Source: Pseudomonas protegens CHA0
Lineage (GTDB): Bacteria; Pseudomonadota; Gammaproteobacteria; Pseudomonadales; Pseudomonadaceae
NCBI RefSeq assembly: GCF_000397205.1
Contig: NC_021237.1
Coordinates: 2,605,001-2,669,000, forward strand
Reading direction: 5' to 3'
DNA: 64,000 nucleotides
Made by a program: the position numbers and the translations under genes. Shown here piece by piece: positions 33,591 to 42,603 of the stretch. The notes beneath the pieces are model-generated. The model had not been told where the DNA came from. It searched no databases and saw only the letters and a list, made by a program, of their open reading frames with translations. Each line of letters starts with the position of its first letter. Position 1 is the first letter of the stretch.

Positions 33591-35211
33591 ACACGTTCAC
33601 CTGCTGCTCCAGGTTCTGCGCCAGTTGTTGCAGGGAGCGGGCCGTCTCGGTGGTTTCTTCCACGGCCTGGCTGTTCTGCTGGGACATCTGGGCGATGCGT
33701 TCGACGTTGCGCGCCACATCCTGGCTGGCGGCAGTCTGTTCCCGCAGGGCCAGGGAGATCTGGTCCACCACCCGCACCACATTGCCGGACGAGGTGCGGA
33801 TGTTGACGATGGCCTCGCCGGCCTGCTGGGCCAGTTCGACGCCGCTTTTCACCTGATTGACCCCGACGTCCATGCTGCTCACCGCTTCTCGGGTGCCCAG
33901 TTGGATCTTGTCGACCATCTCGGTGATCTCCTGGGTCGAATTGGCCGTGCGCTGGGCCAGCAGGCGCACTTCATCGGCGACCACGGCAAAACCACGGCCC
34001 TGCTCGCCGGCCCGGGCAGCTTCGATGGCCGCGTTGAGGGCCAGCAGGTTGGTCTGTTCGGCAATGCCCTTGATCACGCTGACAATGCTGGAGATCTGCT
34101 CGGCGTGCTGACCCAGTTCGCCGATCTGAGTGGCCGAAGCCTGCACGGTCTCGGCGATCAGGCGCATGCTGCCCAGGGTGTCCTGGATCACGCTGCCGCC
34201 TTCCTCGGACTGGCGCCCGGACTCGCTGGACAGGGCGTGGGCATCCCCGGCGTTGTCTGCCACATGGTTGATGCTCACGGTCAGCTCTTCCACCGTGGCG
34301 GCCATGGAGGAGGCCGAGTGGGACTGTTCCTGGGCCGAGGCCGAAAGCTGCAACGAGGCGCTGGAAATGCTCTGGGAGGCGCTGACCAACTGGTCGGCCC
34401 CCAGTTTGATCTGACTGATCATGGTCCGCAGGCGCTCCTGCATGGCGGCGAAGGCTTGCAGCAGATTGCTCACCTCATCACGGCCGGTGACGCTGATGCT
34501 GCTGTCGAGACGGCCGGCGGCGATGGCCTTGGCCACCTCCACGGCCTGGCGGATACGGCCCACCAGATTGCTGGACAGCGACCAGGCAACGAGCATGGCC
34601 AGCACCGCCGCCAGCAAGCCGCCGCCGATCAGGATCGCCAGGGCTGAAGACTTGGCAGCGTCCATGGCCTGGCTGCGGGCGTCCTGCAGGCTTTTTTCCG
34701 CTTCGCGCAACTCACTGGTGAGCTGGCGCATGGCGTCCATCTTGGCTTTGTCGCGGCCGGCGCTGATCTGCGCCGCCATGGCTTCGGCAGGCCGGCTTCC
34801 GGCATTGATCGCCCGGCGCAGGGCCAGGTTGCCCTGGACGTCGTCTTGCAGCCACTGGTCGTGAAGGGCCTTGAGTCGCTCCAGGCGCGCCTGCTGTTCG
34901 GGGTTGTCAGCGGTGCTGCTCTTGATCCGGGCGTAGTAGTCGGTAAAGGCTTTTTCGCCTTGCTCCAGAGGTTCGAGGAAGCTGTCGCGGCCGGTCAGGG
35001 CATAACCGCGCATGCCGGTCTCGATATTGATCAGGCTGCGCAAGAGGGCGTCGGACTGGCTGAGTACTTCGTAACTGTGGATGTTGCTTTTGACACTGCT
35101 GCTGACCTGATCGAAACCGCGCAGGGCCGCCAGCACCAGCAGCAGGAGGATCAGCAGGACGACGCCGAAACCGGCATAGAGCTTTTGCGAAATGCTCAGA
35201 TTGGAAAACAT
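33580..35211 (-). CDS. Methyl-accepting chemotaxis protein with CHASE3-type sensor
   Basis: 543 residues from the ATG at 35211 (MFSNLSISQKLYAGFGVVLL); the frame extension to 35286 is not preferred. After TM1, the helical sensor contains INIETGMRGYALTGRDSFLEPL, typical of CHASE3. TM2 is followed by HAMP and the signalling tip [21 protein letters not shown]. It could sense membrane or small-molecule cues. The inverted repeat at 35318-35349 lies in its promoter region. Confidence 0.9.
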   Translation of the reverse strand: MFSNLSISQKLYAGFGVVLLILLLLVLAALRGFDQVSSSVKSNIHSYEVLSQSDALLRSLINIETGMRGYALTGRDSFLEPLEQGEKAFTDYYARIKSSTADNPEQQARLERLKALHDQWLQDDVQGNLALRRAINAGSRPAEAMAAQISAGRDKAKMDAMRQLTSELREAEKSLQDARSQAMDAAKSSALAILIGGGLLAAVLAMLVAWSLSSNLVGRIRQAVEVAKAIAAGRLDSSISVTGRDEVSNLLQAFAAMQERLRTMISQIKLGADQLVSASQSISSASLQLSASAQEQSHSASSMAATVEELTVSINHVADNAGDAHALSSESGRQSEEGGSVIQDTLGSMRLIAETVQASATQIGELGQHAEQISSIVSVIKGIAEQTNLLALNAAIEAARAGEQGRGFAVVADEVRLLAQRTANSTQEITEMVDKIQLGTREAVSSMDVGVNQVKSGVELAQQAGEAIVNIRTSSGNVVRVVDQISLALREQTAASQDVARNVERIAQMSQQNSQAVEETTETARSLQQLAQNLEQQVNVFRL

Positions 35212-35317
35212 AGGAAGGACCGCTCCTAAACCGTTGACTGAATGCTTCACAGGGCTGTGTCTAGATGAGGCAGCGTGATAGCTCAATGATGTTCAAATGA
35301 CATCAACGGTCCGACTT

Positions 35318-35349
35318 TTCCTGTACAAAAAAAGTTTCATGTACAGGAA
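35318..35349. promoter_or_regulatory. Inverted repeat upstream of the chemoreceptor
   Basis: TTCCTGTAC (35318-35326) and GTACAGGAA (35341-35349) are perfect inverted repeats with a 14-base AT-rich spacer. It lies about 110 bp before the chemoreceptor start, within an AT-rich stretch, and is more like an operator than a terminator. The binding protein is unknown. Confidence 0.4.
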
Positions 35350-35378
35350 GATATTTTTTGCGGGCTTGTAGAGGTGTG

Positions 35379-35412
35379 CATCGAGCATCGCCCGAAAGGG
35401 CGATGCTCGATG
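35379..35412. terminator. Strong hairpin downstream of the sulfatase gene
   Basis: A perfect 15-base stem, CATCGAGCATCGCCC (35379-35393) with GGGCGATGCTCGATG (35398-35412), closed by a GAAA tetraloop. It lies 12 bp beyond the stop of the minus-strand gene at 35424. There is no T-tract, but the strength of the stem supports a 3' end. Confidence 0.65.
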
Positions 35413-35423
35413 TCCGGCAGGGT

Positions 35424-37649
35424 TCAGCTGGAATGGGCGCTGCTGTCTTCTTCGGGGTCGACGTTTTCAGGTTGCCCCGGCAACTCGGTGATTACGCTGA
35501 AGTCGCTGACTTCCACCGCGCCCAGGCCGTAGCCCAGGAGGTGGAAGGAGAACGCCTTGCGGGTTTCCGGGTTGTCGAAGCTGAAGTCCATCTGCAGCGG
35601 CTGGTCCGGGGTTACCAGCATTTCTTCCGGCAGGCCCAGGGGCACGTCCTGTTCCAGTTCCTTGCCCTTGAGCAGGATGTAGGCGTTCTGCTGCGGGTCG
35701 GCGGAGCGCACGGTGAAGCGCACCCGGGTCTGGGAGCCCTTGGGCATTTCCAGGTACTGGGCGCCGATCAGGTTGTCGGCCCAGTCATCCTTGATCTGCG
35801 CCTGCAGCGGGATGATCGCCGGGCTGCCGAACTGATAGTGCTGGTTCAGTGGCGATTGCAGCAGGCTGCGATCCAGATGCGTGGCTCGGGCACTGATCTG
35901 CCGGGCTCGCAGGCCTCCGTATTGACCCTGCAGACTGGCGCTGTCGACGATGAAGCCGGGGCTGGCGTAGTAGCGGCAGCGTTGCTGGAAGTCGCACTCG
36001 GTGAAGGTGCCCTGGCCATCGTGGTAGCGCAGCTTGCCGTTGGTGTAGGACATGATTTCCCGGCCTTGGGCGTAGTCGCGAAACAGCGAGCGGCCGCTGA
36101 GGCTGGCGGGCACCGGCAGGCCGAAGTAGTCCAGCACCGAGGCGCTGAGGTCGACGTGGCCGTAGGTCCCGGACTTGAGATGAGGCAGCAGGTCCTGGTC
36201 CGGGGCCAGCATTAGGTTGAAGCCCCAGGACGAGGCCAGACGCACGCCGTCGATGCCGTGGGATTCATCGGAGGTGATGATCACCAGGGTGTCCTTGAGC
36301 ACGCCCTTGCGTTCCAGGCCCTTGAGGAACTGGTCGATGGCGTCGTCCAGGTAGCCGACGGCGGCCTGCTTTGGCGTGTCATAACGCTCCAGGTATTCCT
36401 CGGGCGCCGAGTAGGGCTGGTGGGTGCCGACGGTCAGCAGGGTGAGCATCCATGGCTGCTTTTTCTTCTTCAACTGATCGACGTAGGTCAGTGCGCCTTC
36501 GAAGAACGCCTTGTCGTCCTTGCCCCAGGGGAACTCCAGGTAGTTGTCGTTCTTGAACCACTCCAGGCCATGGGTCGCGTCAAAACCGATGTGCGGCATG
36601 ATCTTGTCTTTGGCCATGAAGCGCAGGCCGGCGCCTTGCAGGTAGTGGGTGTTGAAGCCGAACTTGTGCATCTGCGCCGGCAGGCAGGCCTGGTTGCGCT
36701 GGCTCTGGGTGAGCATCTCGACGCCCTTGGGGGTGCCGTTGTCGAGCTTGTCGTAGTCGCCGCAGAGCATGGCGTACAGGCCGCGGATGGTCTGGTGGCT
36801 GTGCAGCACGTAGTCCGGGGTGTTCATGCCGCGCTCGGCCCAGGCGCTGAGCTTGGGCATCAGGTCTTCCTGGTAGCGGCTGTTCAGGGCTTCGCGGTTG
36901 GTGCGGATATAGGCACCGGGAATGCCTTCGAGGGTGATCAGCAGCACGTTGCGCGCGCGGCCTGCGCTGGGCAGCAGCGGCTGGCCTTCCAGGTCCAGGC
37001 GGGTGAGCCCGGCCATGGGCGGTGGGGCATCGGCGACGTCGCCTTGCAGCCAGTCCTCCACCTGCATCTGCGCCTGGCCGGTGGCGGTGGCCAGGGCCTG
37101 GTGGGGCAGGTTGAACAGTTGCCACTGGTCGGCTTCGCTGGGCTTGAGGTACTGGATGCCGCCGTGGGCCACCAGCAACAGCACCGGCAGGCTCCAGCTA
37201 TGGCGCGGCAGTGCCGGGGGGCGCACCCCGCGGTGGGCGCGCTGGACCACCAGCCACAGCACCAGCCCCAGCAACAGCGCCAGGCCCAGGTCCGGGTGGG
37301 TCAGGCCGCCGCCGGTGGAGTTGCCGACAAACTGCGGGTCCACCAGGTAGTGCAGGTCGGCGAGGTTGGGCATGCGCCCCACGGCGCTTACCAGCTCGGC
37401 GCTGACCAGGGTCAGCAGGGCCCAGACCAGCAGCACCGGCAGCGCCAGCCACCAGGGCCGGCGGTACAGGAGTACGGTCAGCAGGCTGGCGCTGGCCAGG
37501 TCCGACAGATAGCCCAGCGGGTTGGACCAGCCCAGGGCCAGGCGCGCGCCCATGGGCAGCAGCAACAGCAGGCCGAACAGGGCGCACAGGGGTGCAAGAG
37601 GGTGTTGTAGGCAACGACGGATCAACTTCACAAATAACCTGCCTGTCAT
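35424..37649 (-). CDS. LTA-synthase-type membrane sulfatase/phosphotransferase
   Basis: 741 residues from the ATG at 37649. About five N-terminal TM helices are followed by a periplasmic alkaline-phosphatase-superfamily domain: NVLLITLEGIPGAYI (metal and nucleophile region), HQTIRGLYAMLCGDYDKLDN, VGTHQPYSAPEEYLERYD, and DTLVIITSDESHGID. Relatives include LtaS, OpgB and EptA-type enzymes that transfer phosphoglycerol or related groups to envelope glycans. The C-terminus (from about 640) is extra and acidic. Gram-negative members act on osmoregulated glucans or LPS; the acceptor here is not known. Confidence 0.85.
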   Translation of the reverse strand: MTGRLFVKLIRRCLQHPLAPLCALFGLLLLLPMGARLALGWSNPLGYLSDLASASLLTVLLYRRPWWLALPVLLVWALLTLVSAELVSAVGRMPNLADLHYLVDPQFVGNSTGGGLTHPDLGLALLLGLVLWLVVQRAHRGVRPPALPRHSWSLPVLLLVAHGGIQYLKPSEADQWQLFNLPHQALATATGQAQMQVEDWLQGDVADAPPPMAGLTRLDLEGQPLLPSAGRARNVLLITLEGIPGAYIRTNREALNSRYQEDLMPKLSAWAERGMNTPDYVLHSHQTIRGLYAMLCGDYDKLDNGTPKGVEMLTQSQRNQACLPAQMHKFGFNTHYLQGAGLRFMAKDKIMPHIGFDATHGLEWFKNDNYLEFPWGKDDKAFFEGALTYVDQLKKKKQPWMLTLLTVGTHQPYSAPEEYLERYDTPKQAAVGYLDDAIDQFLKGLERKGVLKDTLVIITSDESHGIDGVRLASSWGFNLMLAPDQDLLPHLKSGTYGHVDLSASVLDYFGLPVPASLSGRSLFRDYAQGREIMSYTNGKLRYHDGQGTFTECDFQQRCRYYASPGFIVDSASLQGQYGGLRARQISARATHLDRSLLQSPLNQHYQFGSPAIIPLQAQIKDDWADNLIGAQYLEMPKGSQTRVRFTVRSADPQQNAYILLKGKELEQDVPLGLPEEMLVTPDQPLQMDFSFDNPETRKAFSFHLLGYGLGAVEVSDFSVITELPGQPENVDPEEDSSAHSS

Positions 37650-37928
37650 CAAATCTTCACGCAAATGTGCGCGATCTTAACAAGAGCTGACGGCAAGACG
37701 TTTCTTAATCGTCAAGGAAAGACCTGGGGACAGGCTTTGCGAATCGCCCCCCAGAGGCTGTGGAAACCGTGCAAAGCCCCAGCCTGGAAGGCTGGCGGCG
37801 AGCAGGGGCAGGTTTCACACCGCTTGGATTTACTATTTCAGGTTGTTAAAAAAATGTGCCTTGGGTGCTGATGCCGATCAATCAAGGGCAAGCACTGTAG
37901 GGGGGGGCAGGGGAGCTTGCTCCGGCAC
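37650..37928. other. Intergenic region without recognised gene
   Basis: 279 bp between two minus-strand genes. No credible frame with ribosome site is seen on either strand. It should contain the promoter of the sulfatase gene. A run of eight G (about 37901-37908) sits close to the 3' end of the AbrB-type gene. Confidence 0.6.
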
Positions 37929-39026
37929 CTATCGCGACCACTTGATGATCAGCCGGGCGAAAAACGCGCCGCTGACAATCACCGCGAACAGGCGCAGGGT
38001 CTGCATCGCCAGCACCAGGCCGACATCCGAATGGGTGTCCACCGCGATGATCGCCATGGCGTCCAGGCCACCGGGGCTGGTGGCCAGGTAGACCGAGAGA
38101 AAGTCCTTGCCCATCCACAGGGCCAGCCCCCAGGCAGAGAGGGCACAGAGGGCGATCAGCAGCAGGGCGCCGCCGATCATCGCCGGCAGGTGGCCGAACA
38201 CATAGCTCAGGGTCGGGCGGTCGAAGCGCAGGCCGATATAGCCGCCGATGGCGCCGTAGGCGCAGGCCAGCAGCCAGGACGGCAGGCTGATCTGCAACAG
38301 CCCGCTGACCTGCAGCGCGCCGCCCAGCAGCAGCGGCACCAGCAGGGCCCCGGCAGGCACCCGCGAACCCAGGAGCACACCGCAGACGATCGCCACGATG
38401 CTCAGGCCAACATTCGGCAGGCTCATGCCGTGCAGGGCCATCTGGCTGGCGTGGGCCTCGCTGCCGCTGGCCGGAGCGCCAATCCAGTGGCTGACGAGGG
38501 CCCCGACCATCACCACGCACACCACCCGCACGTATTGCATGGTGGCCACCACCCGTGAGTCGGCGCCGAACTCGTCGGCCATCGACACCATGGCCGAGGC
38601 CGCACCGGGCGCCGTGCCCCAGGCCGCGGTGCTGGCGGCAATCGCGCCGAAGCGCACCAGCACCAGGCCCACCAGGGCGCTGAGGCTGACGGTGAGCAGG
38701 GTGGCCACCAGCATCACGTGCCAGGACTGGAGCATGGCCGTGAGCACGGCGAGGGTCATGGAGTGGGCGGCGAGCATGCCCACCGAGCCCTGGCCCAGGC
38801 GAAACGCCAGGCGCGGCACGCGGATGCTGGCACCGCACACGCCAAACAGGATCGCCGTGAGCATCGGCCCGAGAAACTGCCCGGCGGGAATCTCCAGGTA
38901 CTTGAGCAACTGGCCGCTGATGCCGGCCAGCAACAGCCAGGCCGGCCATTGCAGCGCCTGGGGCCAGGTATTCAGGGATAGACGAAGCGATGGCGACAAG
39001 GGACGACTCTCCAAGACGCTGGCCAC
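37929..39026 (-). CDS. AbrB-family (PF05145) membrane protein
   Basis: 365 residues, about ten TM helices in two repeated halves. WLLLAGISGQLLKYLEIPAG and SWLLACAYGAIGGYIGLRF open the two halves, typical of the 'AbrB/ammonia monooxygenase-like' transporter family. Substrate unknown. It is divergent from the LysR gene at 39134 (107 bp), its probable regulator. Confidence 0.8.
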   Translation of the reverse strand: MASVLESRPLSPSLRLSLNTWPQALQWPAWLLLAGISGQLLKYLEIPAGQFLGPMLTAILFGVCGASIRVPRLAFRLGQGSVGMLAAHSMTLAVLTAMLQSWHVMLVATLLTVSLSALVGLVLVRFGAIAASTAAWGTAPGAASAMVSMADEFGADSRVVATMQYVRVVCVVMVGALVSHWIGAPASGSEAHASQMALHGMSLPNVGLSIVAIVCGVLLGSRVPAGALLVPLLLGGALQVSGLLQISLPSWLLACAYGAIGGYIGLRFDRPTLSYVFGHLPAMIGGALLLIALCALSAWGLALWMGKDFLSVYLATSPGGLDAMAIIAVDTHSDVGLVLAMQTLRLFAVIVSGAFFARLIIKWSR

Positions 39027-39133
39027 TCCTGTTGCGGGAGCGGTAAAACCTGCGCCGGAGCAAATTATTGATAGCGCGATTGATCAAGTCCAGTTTCTAA
39101 TTGTGATCAACTCATAACTATTGTTGATCGATC

Positions 39134-40045
39134 ATGGACCTGCGCGACCTGACCTATTTCGACACCATCGCCGAGCTCGGCCACCTGGGCCGGGCGGCGC
39201 AGAAGCTCAATCGCAGCCAGCCGGCGCTGACCAAGAGCATCCAGCGCCTGGAGGAGTCCTTCGGCACCAAGCTGTTCGAGCGTGAAGGCCGCGGCATCAA
39301 GCTCACCGCCGTGGGTGAGTTGCTGCAGCGGCGCAGCCGGCAACTGCAGCAGAACATCGCCGAGACCCACCGCGAGGTGCGGGACTTCGCCAGCGGCGTG
39401 CTCGGCAATATCCGCCTGGGCTGTGCCGCCAGCATGGCCGAACACCTGCTGCCGCAGATGACCGCCACCTTGCTGGAGCGGGCCCCGGACATCACCTTGA
39501 ACCTGGTGATCGGCCAGGACGACCTGTTGCGCGAGTCCCTGCGCTCCGGGCGCCTGGACATGGTCATCTGCCCGATGTTCGAAGGCGACCCGCACCTGAG
39601 CCACCACACCCTGTTCGAAGACCGGGCGGTGGTGGTGGCCAGCCGCGACCACCCGATATTCGCCACGCCCATGCGCCTGCGCGACTTGTGCGCCTACCGC
39701 TGGGTGCTGCCGGGCACCCGGGTGTCGGCGCGACGCTGGATCGACAACGTGTTCCAGAGCCATGAACTGCCGCTGCCCTCGGTGCAGATAGAGACCAACA
39801 CCATCTCCCTGTTGCCGCGGCTGATCGCCAAGACCGGGCTGCTGAGTTTTCTGGCCCGGGAAACCCTGGACGACTTCAAGGGCATCGCCCACCTGCGGGA
39901 AGTGCCCCTGGCGCAAACCTGCATGCGCCGCAGCATCGTGGTGCTGGTACGCGCCGAAGGCTACCTGTCGCCCGCAGCCCAGGCCCTGCTGGATCTGCTC
40001 AAGAGCGATGGGCGGCAATTCTTCACGGCGGGTGACGCCCTGTGA
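39134..40045 (+). CDS. LysR-family transcriptional regulator
   Basis: 303 residues with the HTH at about 12-42 (AELGHLGRAAQKLNRSQPALTKSIQRLE) and a periplasmic-binding-like effector domain. Divergent from the AbrB-type membrane gene, which it probably controls. It converges on the CBS-domain gene with 24 bp between stops. Confidence 0.88.
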   Translation: MDLRDLTYFDTIAELGHLGRAAQKLNRSQPALTKSIQRLEESFGTKLFEREGRGIKLTAVGELLQRRSRQLQQNIAETHREVRDFASGVLGNIRLGCAASMAEHLLPQMTATLLERAPDITLNLVIGQDDLLRESLRSGRLDMVICPMFEGDPHLSHHTLFEDRAVVVASRDHPIFATPMRLRDLCAYRWVLPGTRVSARRWIDNVFQSHELPLPSVQIETNTISLLPRLIAKTGLLSFLARETLDDFKGIAHLREVPLAQTCMRRSIVVLVRAEGYLSPAAQALLDLLKSDGRQFFTAGDAL

Positions 40046-40069
40046 GCCAGGGCGGCGCAGGGCCTGGGG

Positions 40070-40510
40070 TCATTCGCCGCGGATGTACTGCTCCAGCTGG
40101 CGGATCAGGTCGGCCTGTTCGGCGATTGCTTCCTTGACCAGGTCGCCGATGGACAGCAGGCCCAGCAACTGGCCGTTTTCCACCACCGGCAGGTGGCGCA
40201 GGTGGCTGTCGGTCATGATGTTCATGCAGGTGTCCACGCTCTGGTGCGAATCCACGGTGATTACCGGCGAGCTCATGATCGCGCTGACCGGGGTGCCCAC
40301 CGAGGAGCGCCCGTGGAGCACCAGCTTGCGCGCGTAGTCGCGCTCGCTGATGACCCCGACCACCACGCCATTCTCCAGCACCGGCAAGGCGCCGACGTTT
40401 TTCTCGGCCATCACCATCAGCGCCTCCAGGACCATCTGGTGCGGGGCGATGGTGTGCACTTGCTGGTTGTGCTTGGCCTTGAGTTTCAGCAGTTCTGCGA
40501 CGCTCTTCAT
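40070..40510 (-). CDS. Tandem CBS-domain protein
   Basis: 146 residues from the ATG at 40510 with GGAG upstream; the longer frame to 40654 is shadow. Two CBS repeats fill the protein: QMVLEALMVMAEKNVGALPVLENG with VGVISERDYARK, then SVDTCMNIMTDSHLRHLPVVENG with LLGLLSIGDLVKE. CBS pairs bind adenosine nucleotides and act as energy or NAD sensors. No enzyme partner is nearby. Confidence 0.88.
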   Translation of the reverse strand: MKSVAELLKLKAKHNQQVHTIAPHQMVLEALMVMAEKNVGALPVLENGVVVGVISERDYARKLVLHGRSSVGTPVSAIMSSPVITVDSHQSVDTCMNIMTDSHLRHLPVVENGQLLGLLSIGDLVKEAIAEQADLIRQLEQYIRGE

Positions 40511-40652
40511 GGGGCGCTCCGGTTGTTCTACGTGGGGCGGCGATGCGCCGCCCTGAGGGGTTTCTAAAGAATCGTAGAGACTCGGCCAACCAGCAAGGCT
40601 GAAAACGGCAGATAAACGGCGAAAAACGTCACCCCGAGGATTTTTTTTCACC

Positions 40653-40674
40653 ACGGCCCCGATAAAGGGGCCGT
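40653..40674. terminator. Hairpin downstream of the oxidase gene
   Basis: ACGGCCCC (40653-40660) pairs with GGGGCCGT (40667-40674) across GATAAA, six bases after the oxidase stop on the minus strand. On that strand it is followed by an A-tract, not T; a T-tract lies on the plus strand before the stem. It is a probable 3' hairpin, with Rho-independent action unclear. Confidence 0.5.
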
Positions 40675-40679
40675 TGCCT

Positions 40680-41849
40680 TCAGTTGAAGCGGTGCAGAGA
40701 AAAACTGCTCAGGTCGATTTCGCTGCAGCCGTCCACGTGCTGCTGGGCCAGGGCTTCGCCAATCGCCGCCGAATGCTTGAAGCCATGGCCGGAACAGGCG
40801 CTGACCACGGTGACATTGGCCAGGCGCGGGTGGCGGTCGATGATGAACCCCGAATCCGGGGTCACGGTGTAGGCACAGACGCTGGCCTTCACCAACTCGG
40901 GGGCCAGCCCGGCGATATGGGGGGCGATCAGCTTGTGGAACAGGCGCTGGGCGTCGGCGCTGCTGGGCTGGCGGTCGAGGCTGTCCGGCTGGCTGCTGGC
41001 GCTGTACTGCTCGGTGGCGATCTTCACGCTGCCTTCGCCGGGAATCGGCGGGAAGCCGTAGCAGGCGTCCACGTCATCGGCGCTGTGGAGAATGAAGCTC
41101 GGGGAGCGGGCCGGGTAGCGCTCGGGCTCATCCAGGCGGAACCAGTACAGCTGCTGGCGGCACACCTGCAACAGCGAATCGAAGGGCGCCCCCAGCAACT
41201 GCGCCGACCACATGCCGGCGCTGACGATGACCTGTCGGGCAAACAGCCGCGAGCCGTCGCTGATGATGTGCACCCCGTCATCCTGGGCGTCCAGCTCCAG
41301 CACTGTCTGGCCGGTGATCAGGGTTGCCCCCAGTTGCCGGGCCCGGGTCAGTTGGGCATCGATGCAGCGTTCCGGGCGGACAAAGCCGCCGCCGGGTTCG
41401 AAGTAGCCCCGGGCGCTGTCATCCAGCGGGGCGAACTGCGGGAAGCGCCGGCGGATCTCGGCGGCGTCCAGCTCCTGGTGCTCGATGCCATAGCGCCGGG
41501 CCAGCTCGATGCTGTTGTCGGTGAAGTCCCGGGCCCCTGCCGGGCGCTGCGGGTCGGTGCTGGCGGTCATCACCAGCACCCCGCATTGCTCGAACAACTG
41601 CACATCCAGCTCCGCCTCCAGTTCGCGCCAGATCTGCTGCGAGCGGATCGCCAGGGGCACATAGGCCGCCCCTTCGCCCACCGCCTGGCGGGTGATGCGG
41701 GTGTCGCCGTGGCTGGAACCCAGGTCGTGGGGCGGGGCGAAGCGGTCGATGCCCGCCACCCTTACCCCGCGCTTGGCCAGTTGATAGAGGGTGGCGGCGC
41801 CCATGGCGCCCAGGCCTACGACTACAACATCGAAATCCGGTGTGTGCAC
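40680..41849 (-). CDS. solA: N-methyl-amino-acid oxidase (SolA/monomeric sarcosine oxidase family)
   Basis: 389 residues. The N-terminal FAD site is DVVVVGLGAMGAATLYQLAKRG, followed by the family motif GSSHGDTRITR. The C-terminus has the covalent-flavin Cys in SACSGHGFKHSAAIG. It oxidises N-methyl groups (N-methyltryptophan, sarcosine or similar) to formaldehyde and H2O2. The exact substrate, and therefore the symbol, is by family only. It is 24 bp downstream of the DUF2867 gene and probably in one operon with it. Confidence 0.85.
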   Translation of the reverse strand: MHTPDFDVVVVGLGAMGAATLYQLAKRGVRVAGIDRFAPPHDLGSSHGDTRITRQAVGEGAAYVPLAIRSQQIWRELEAELDVQLFEQCGVLVMTASTDPQRPAGARDFTDNSIELARRYGIEHQELDAAEIRRRFPQFAPLDDSARGYFEPGGGFVRPERCIDAQLTRARQLGATLITGQTVLELDAQDDGVHIISDGSRLFARQVIVSAGMWSAQLLGAPFDSLLQVCRQQLYWFRLDEPERYPARSPSFILHSADDVDACYGFPPIPGEGSVKIATEQYSASSQPDSLDRQPSSADAQRLFHKLIAPHIAGLAPELVKASVCAYTVTPDSGFIIDRHPRLANVTVVSACSGHGFKHSAAIGEALAQQHVDGCSEIDLSSFSLHRFN

Positions 41850-41873
41850 GGCAAGATCCTTGGGATAGAAGGC

Positions 41874-42398
41874 TCAGCAGTTATTGATAGTGGCCAGGGT
41901 CATGGGCGCGATGATCCGGTGGAACGGCGCCACCGGCAGCATGTACAGGCGCCCCAGGCGGTTGTGCGGGTGGACCACGGTGGACAGCACCACCGGGCGC
42001 CGGCCCTCGGCGTCCAGCGGCAGGCGGTTGAGCGACAGGTGCACGTCCAGGTGCTTGTCGCGGTCCACCACCAGCACCTCGTCGGGGCTCTGGGAAATCA
42101 GGGTGAAGATACCCACCCGGTCGCCGGGCTGGTAAGCCTCGTCGGGGCGCGACAGGTCGATGCGGGTCAGGCGCCCCAGGTCCTTGAGGCCGAACAGCTG
42201 CACCACGCGGTTGCGCAGGCCCATCAGGCGGTCGATCCAGGCTGGGGTCTGGCTCATCAGGCACAGCAGGTGACGCATGGCGCTGCGTTCGGGGTCCTCG
42301 GCCAGTGTGCGGCGGCAGTCGATGAAGGTGGCACCCGGGGCCAGGGCCGCGATGCTGGAGTCATGGGGCAACGGGCAAGGGTGTACGGCAGACTTCAT
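41874..42398 (-). CDS. DUF2867-domain protein
   Basis: 174 residues from the ATG at 42398 with GGGAGC upstream; the longer frame is rejected. The domain shows RVGIFTLISQSPDEVLVVDRDKHLDVHLSL and a C-terminal RLYMLPVAPFHRIIAPMTLATI. DUF2867 proteins are soluble, of unknown role, often in operons with oxidoreductases, as here with the SolA-type gene. Confidence 0.75.
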   Translation of the reverse strand: MKSAVHPCPLPHDSSIAALAPGATFIDCRRTLAEDPERSAMRHLLCLMSQTPAWIDRLMGLRNRVVQLFGLKDLGRLTRIDLSRPDEAYQPGDRVGIFTLISQSPDEVLVVDRDKHLDVHLSLNRLPLDAEGRRPVVLSTVVHPHNRLGRLYMLPVAPFHRIIAPMTLATINNC

Positions 42399-42603
42399 CG
42401 GTGCAGCTCCCTGAAAGTTGGCGGCCTTGGCTTCATGCCGATCAGCCACGCCAGAAGCCGCAAAAAATACCACTTCCTGAGGCGAGGAACCTGCTGTTGT
42501 GTAGCGGCCAGTTGCCGCTGGGCAATGGCCGCGCCGGGATTCGGCTGTTATCAGCCCGAAGGGGGCCGGTGCGAGCAGGAACCCTCGGGACCCGCCGGGC
42601 TGC

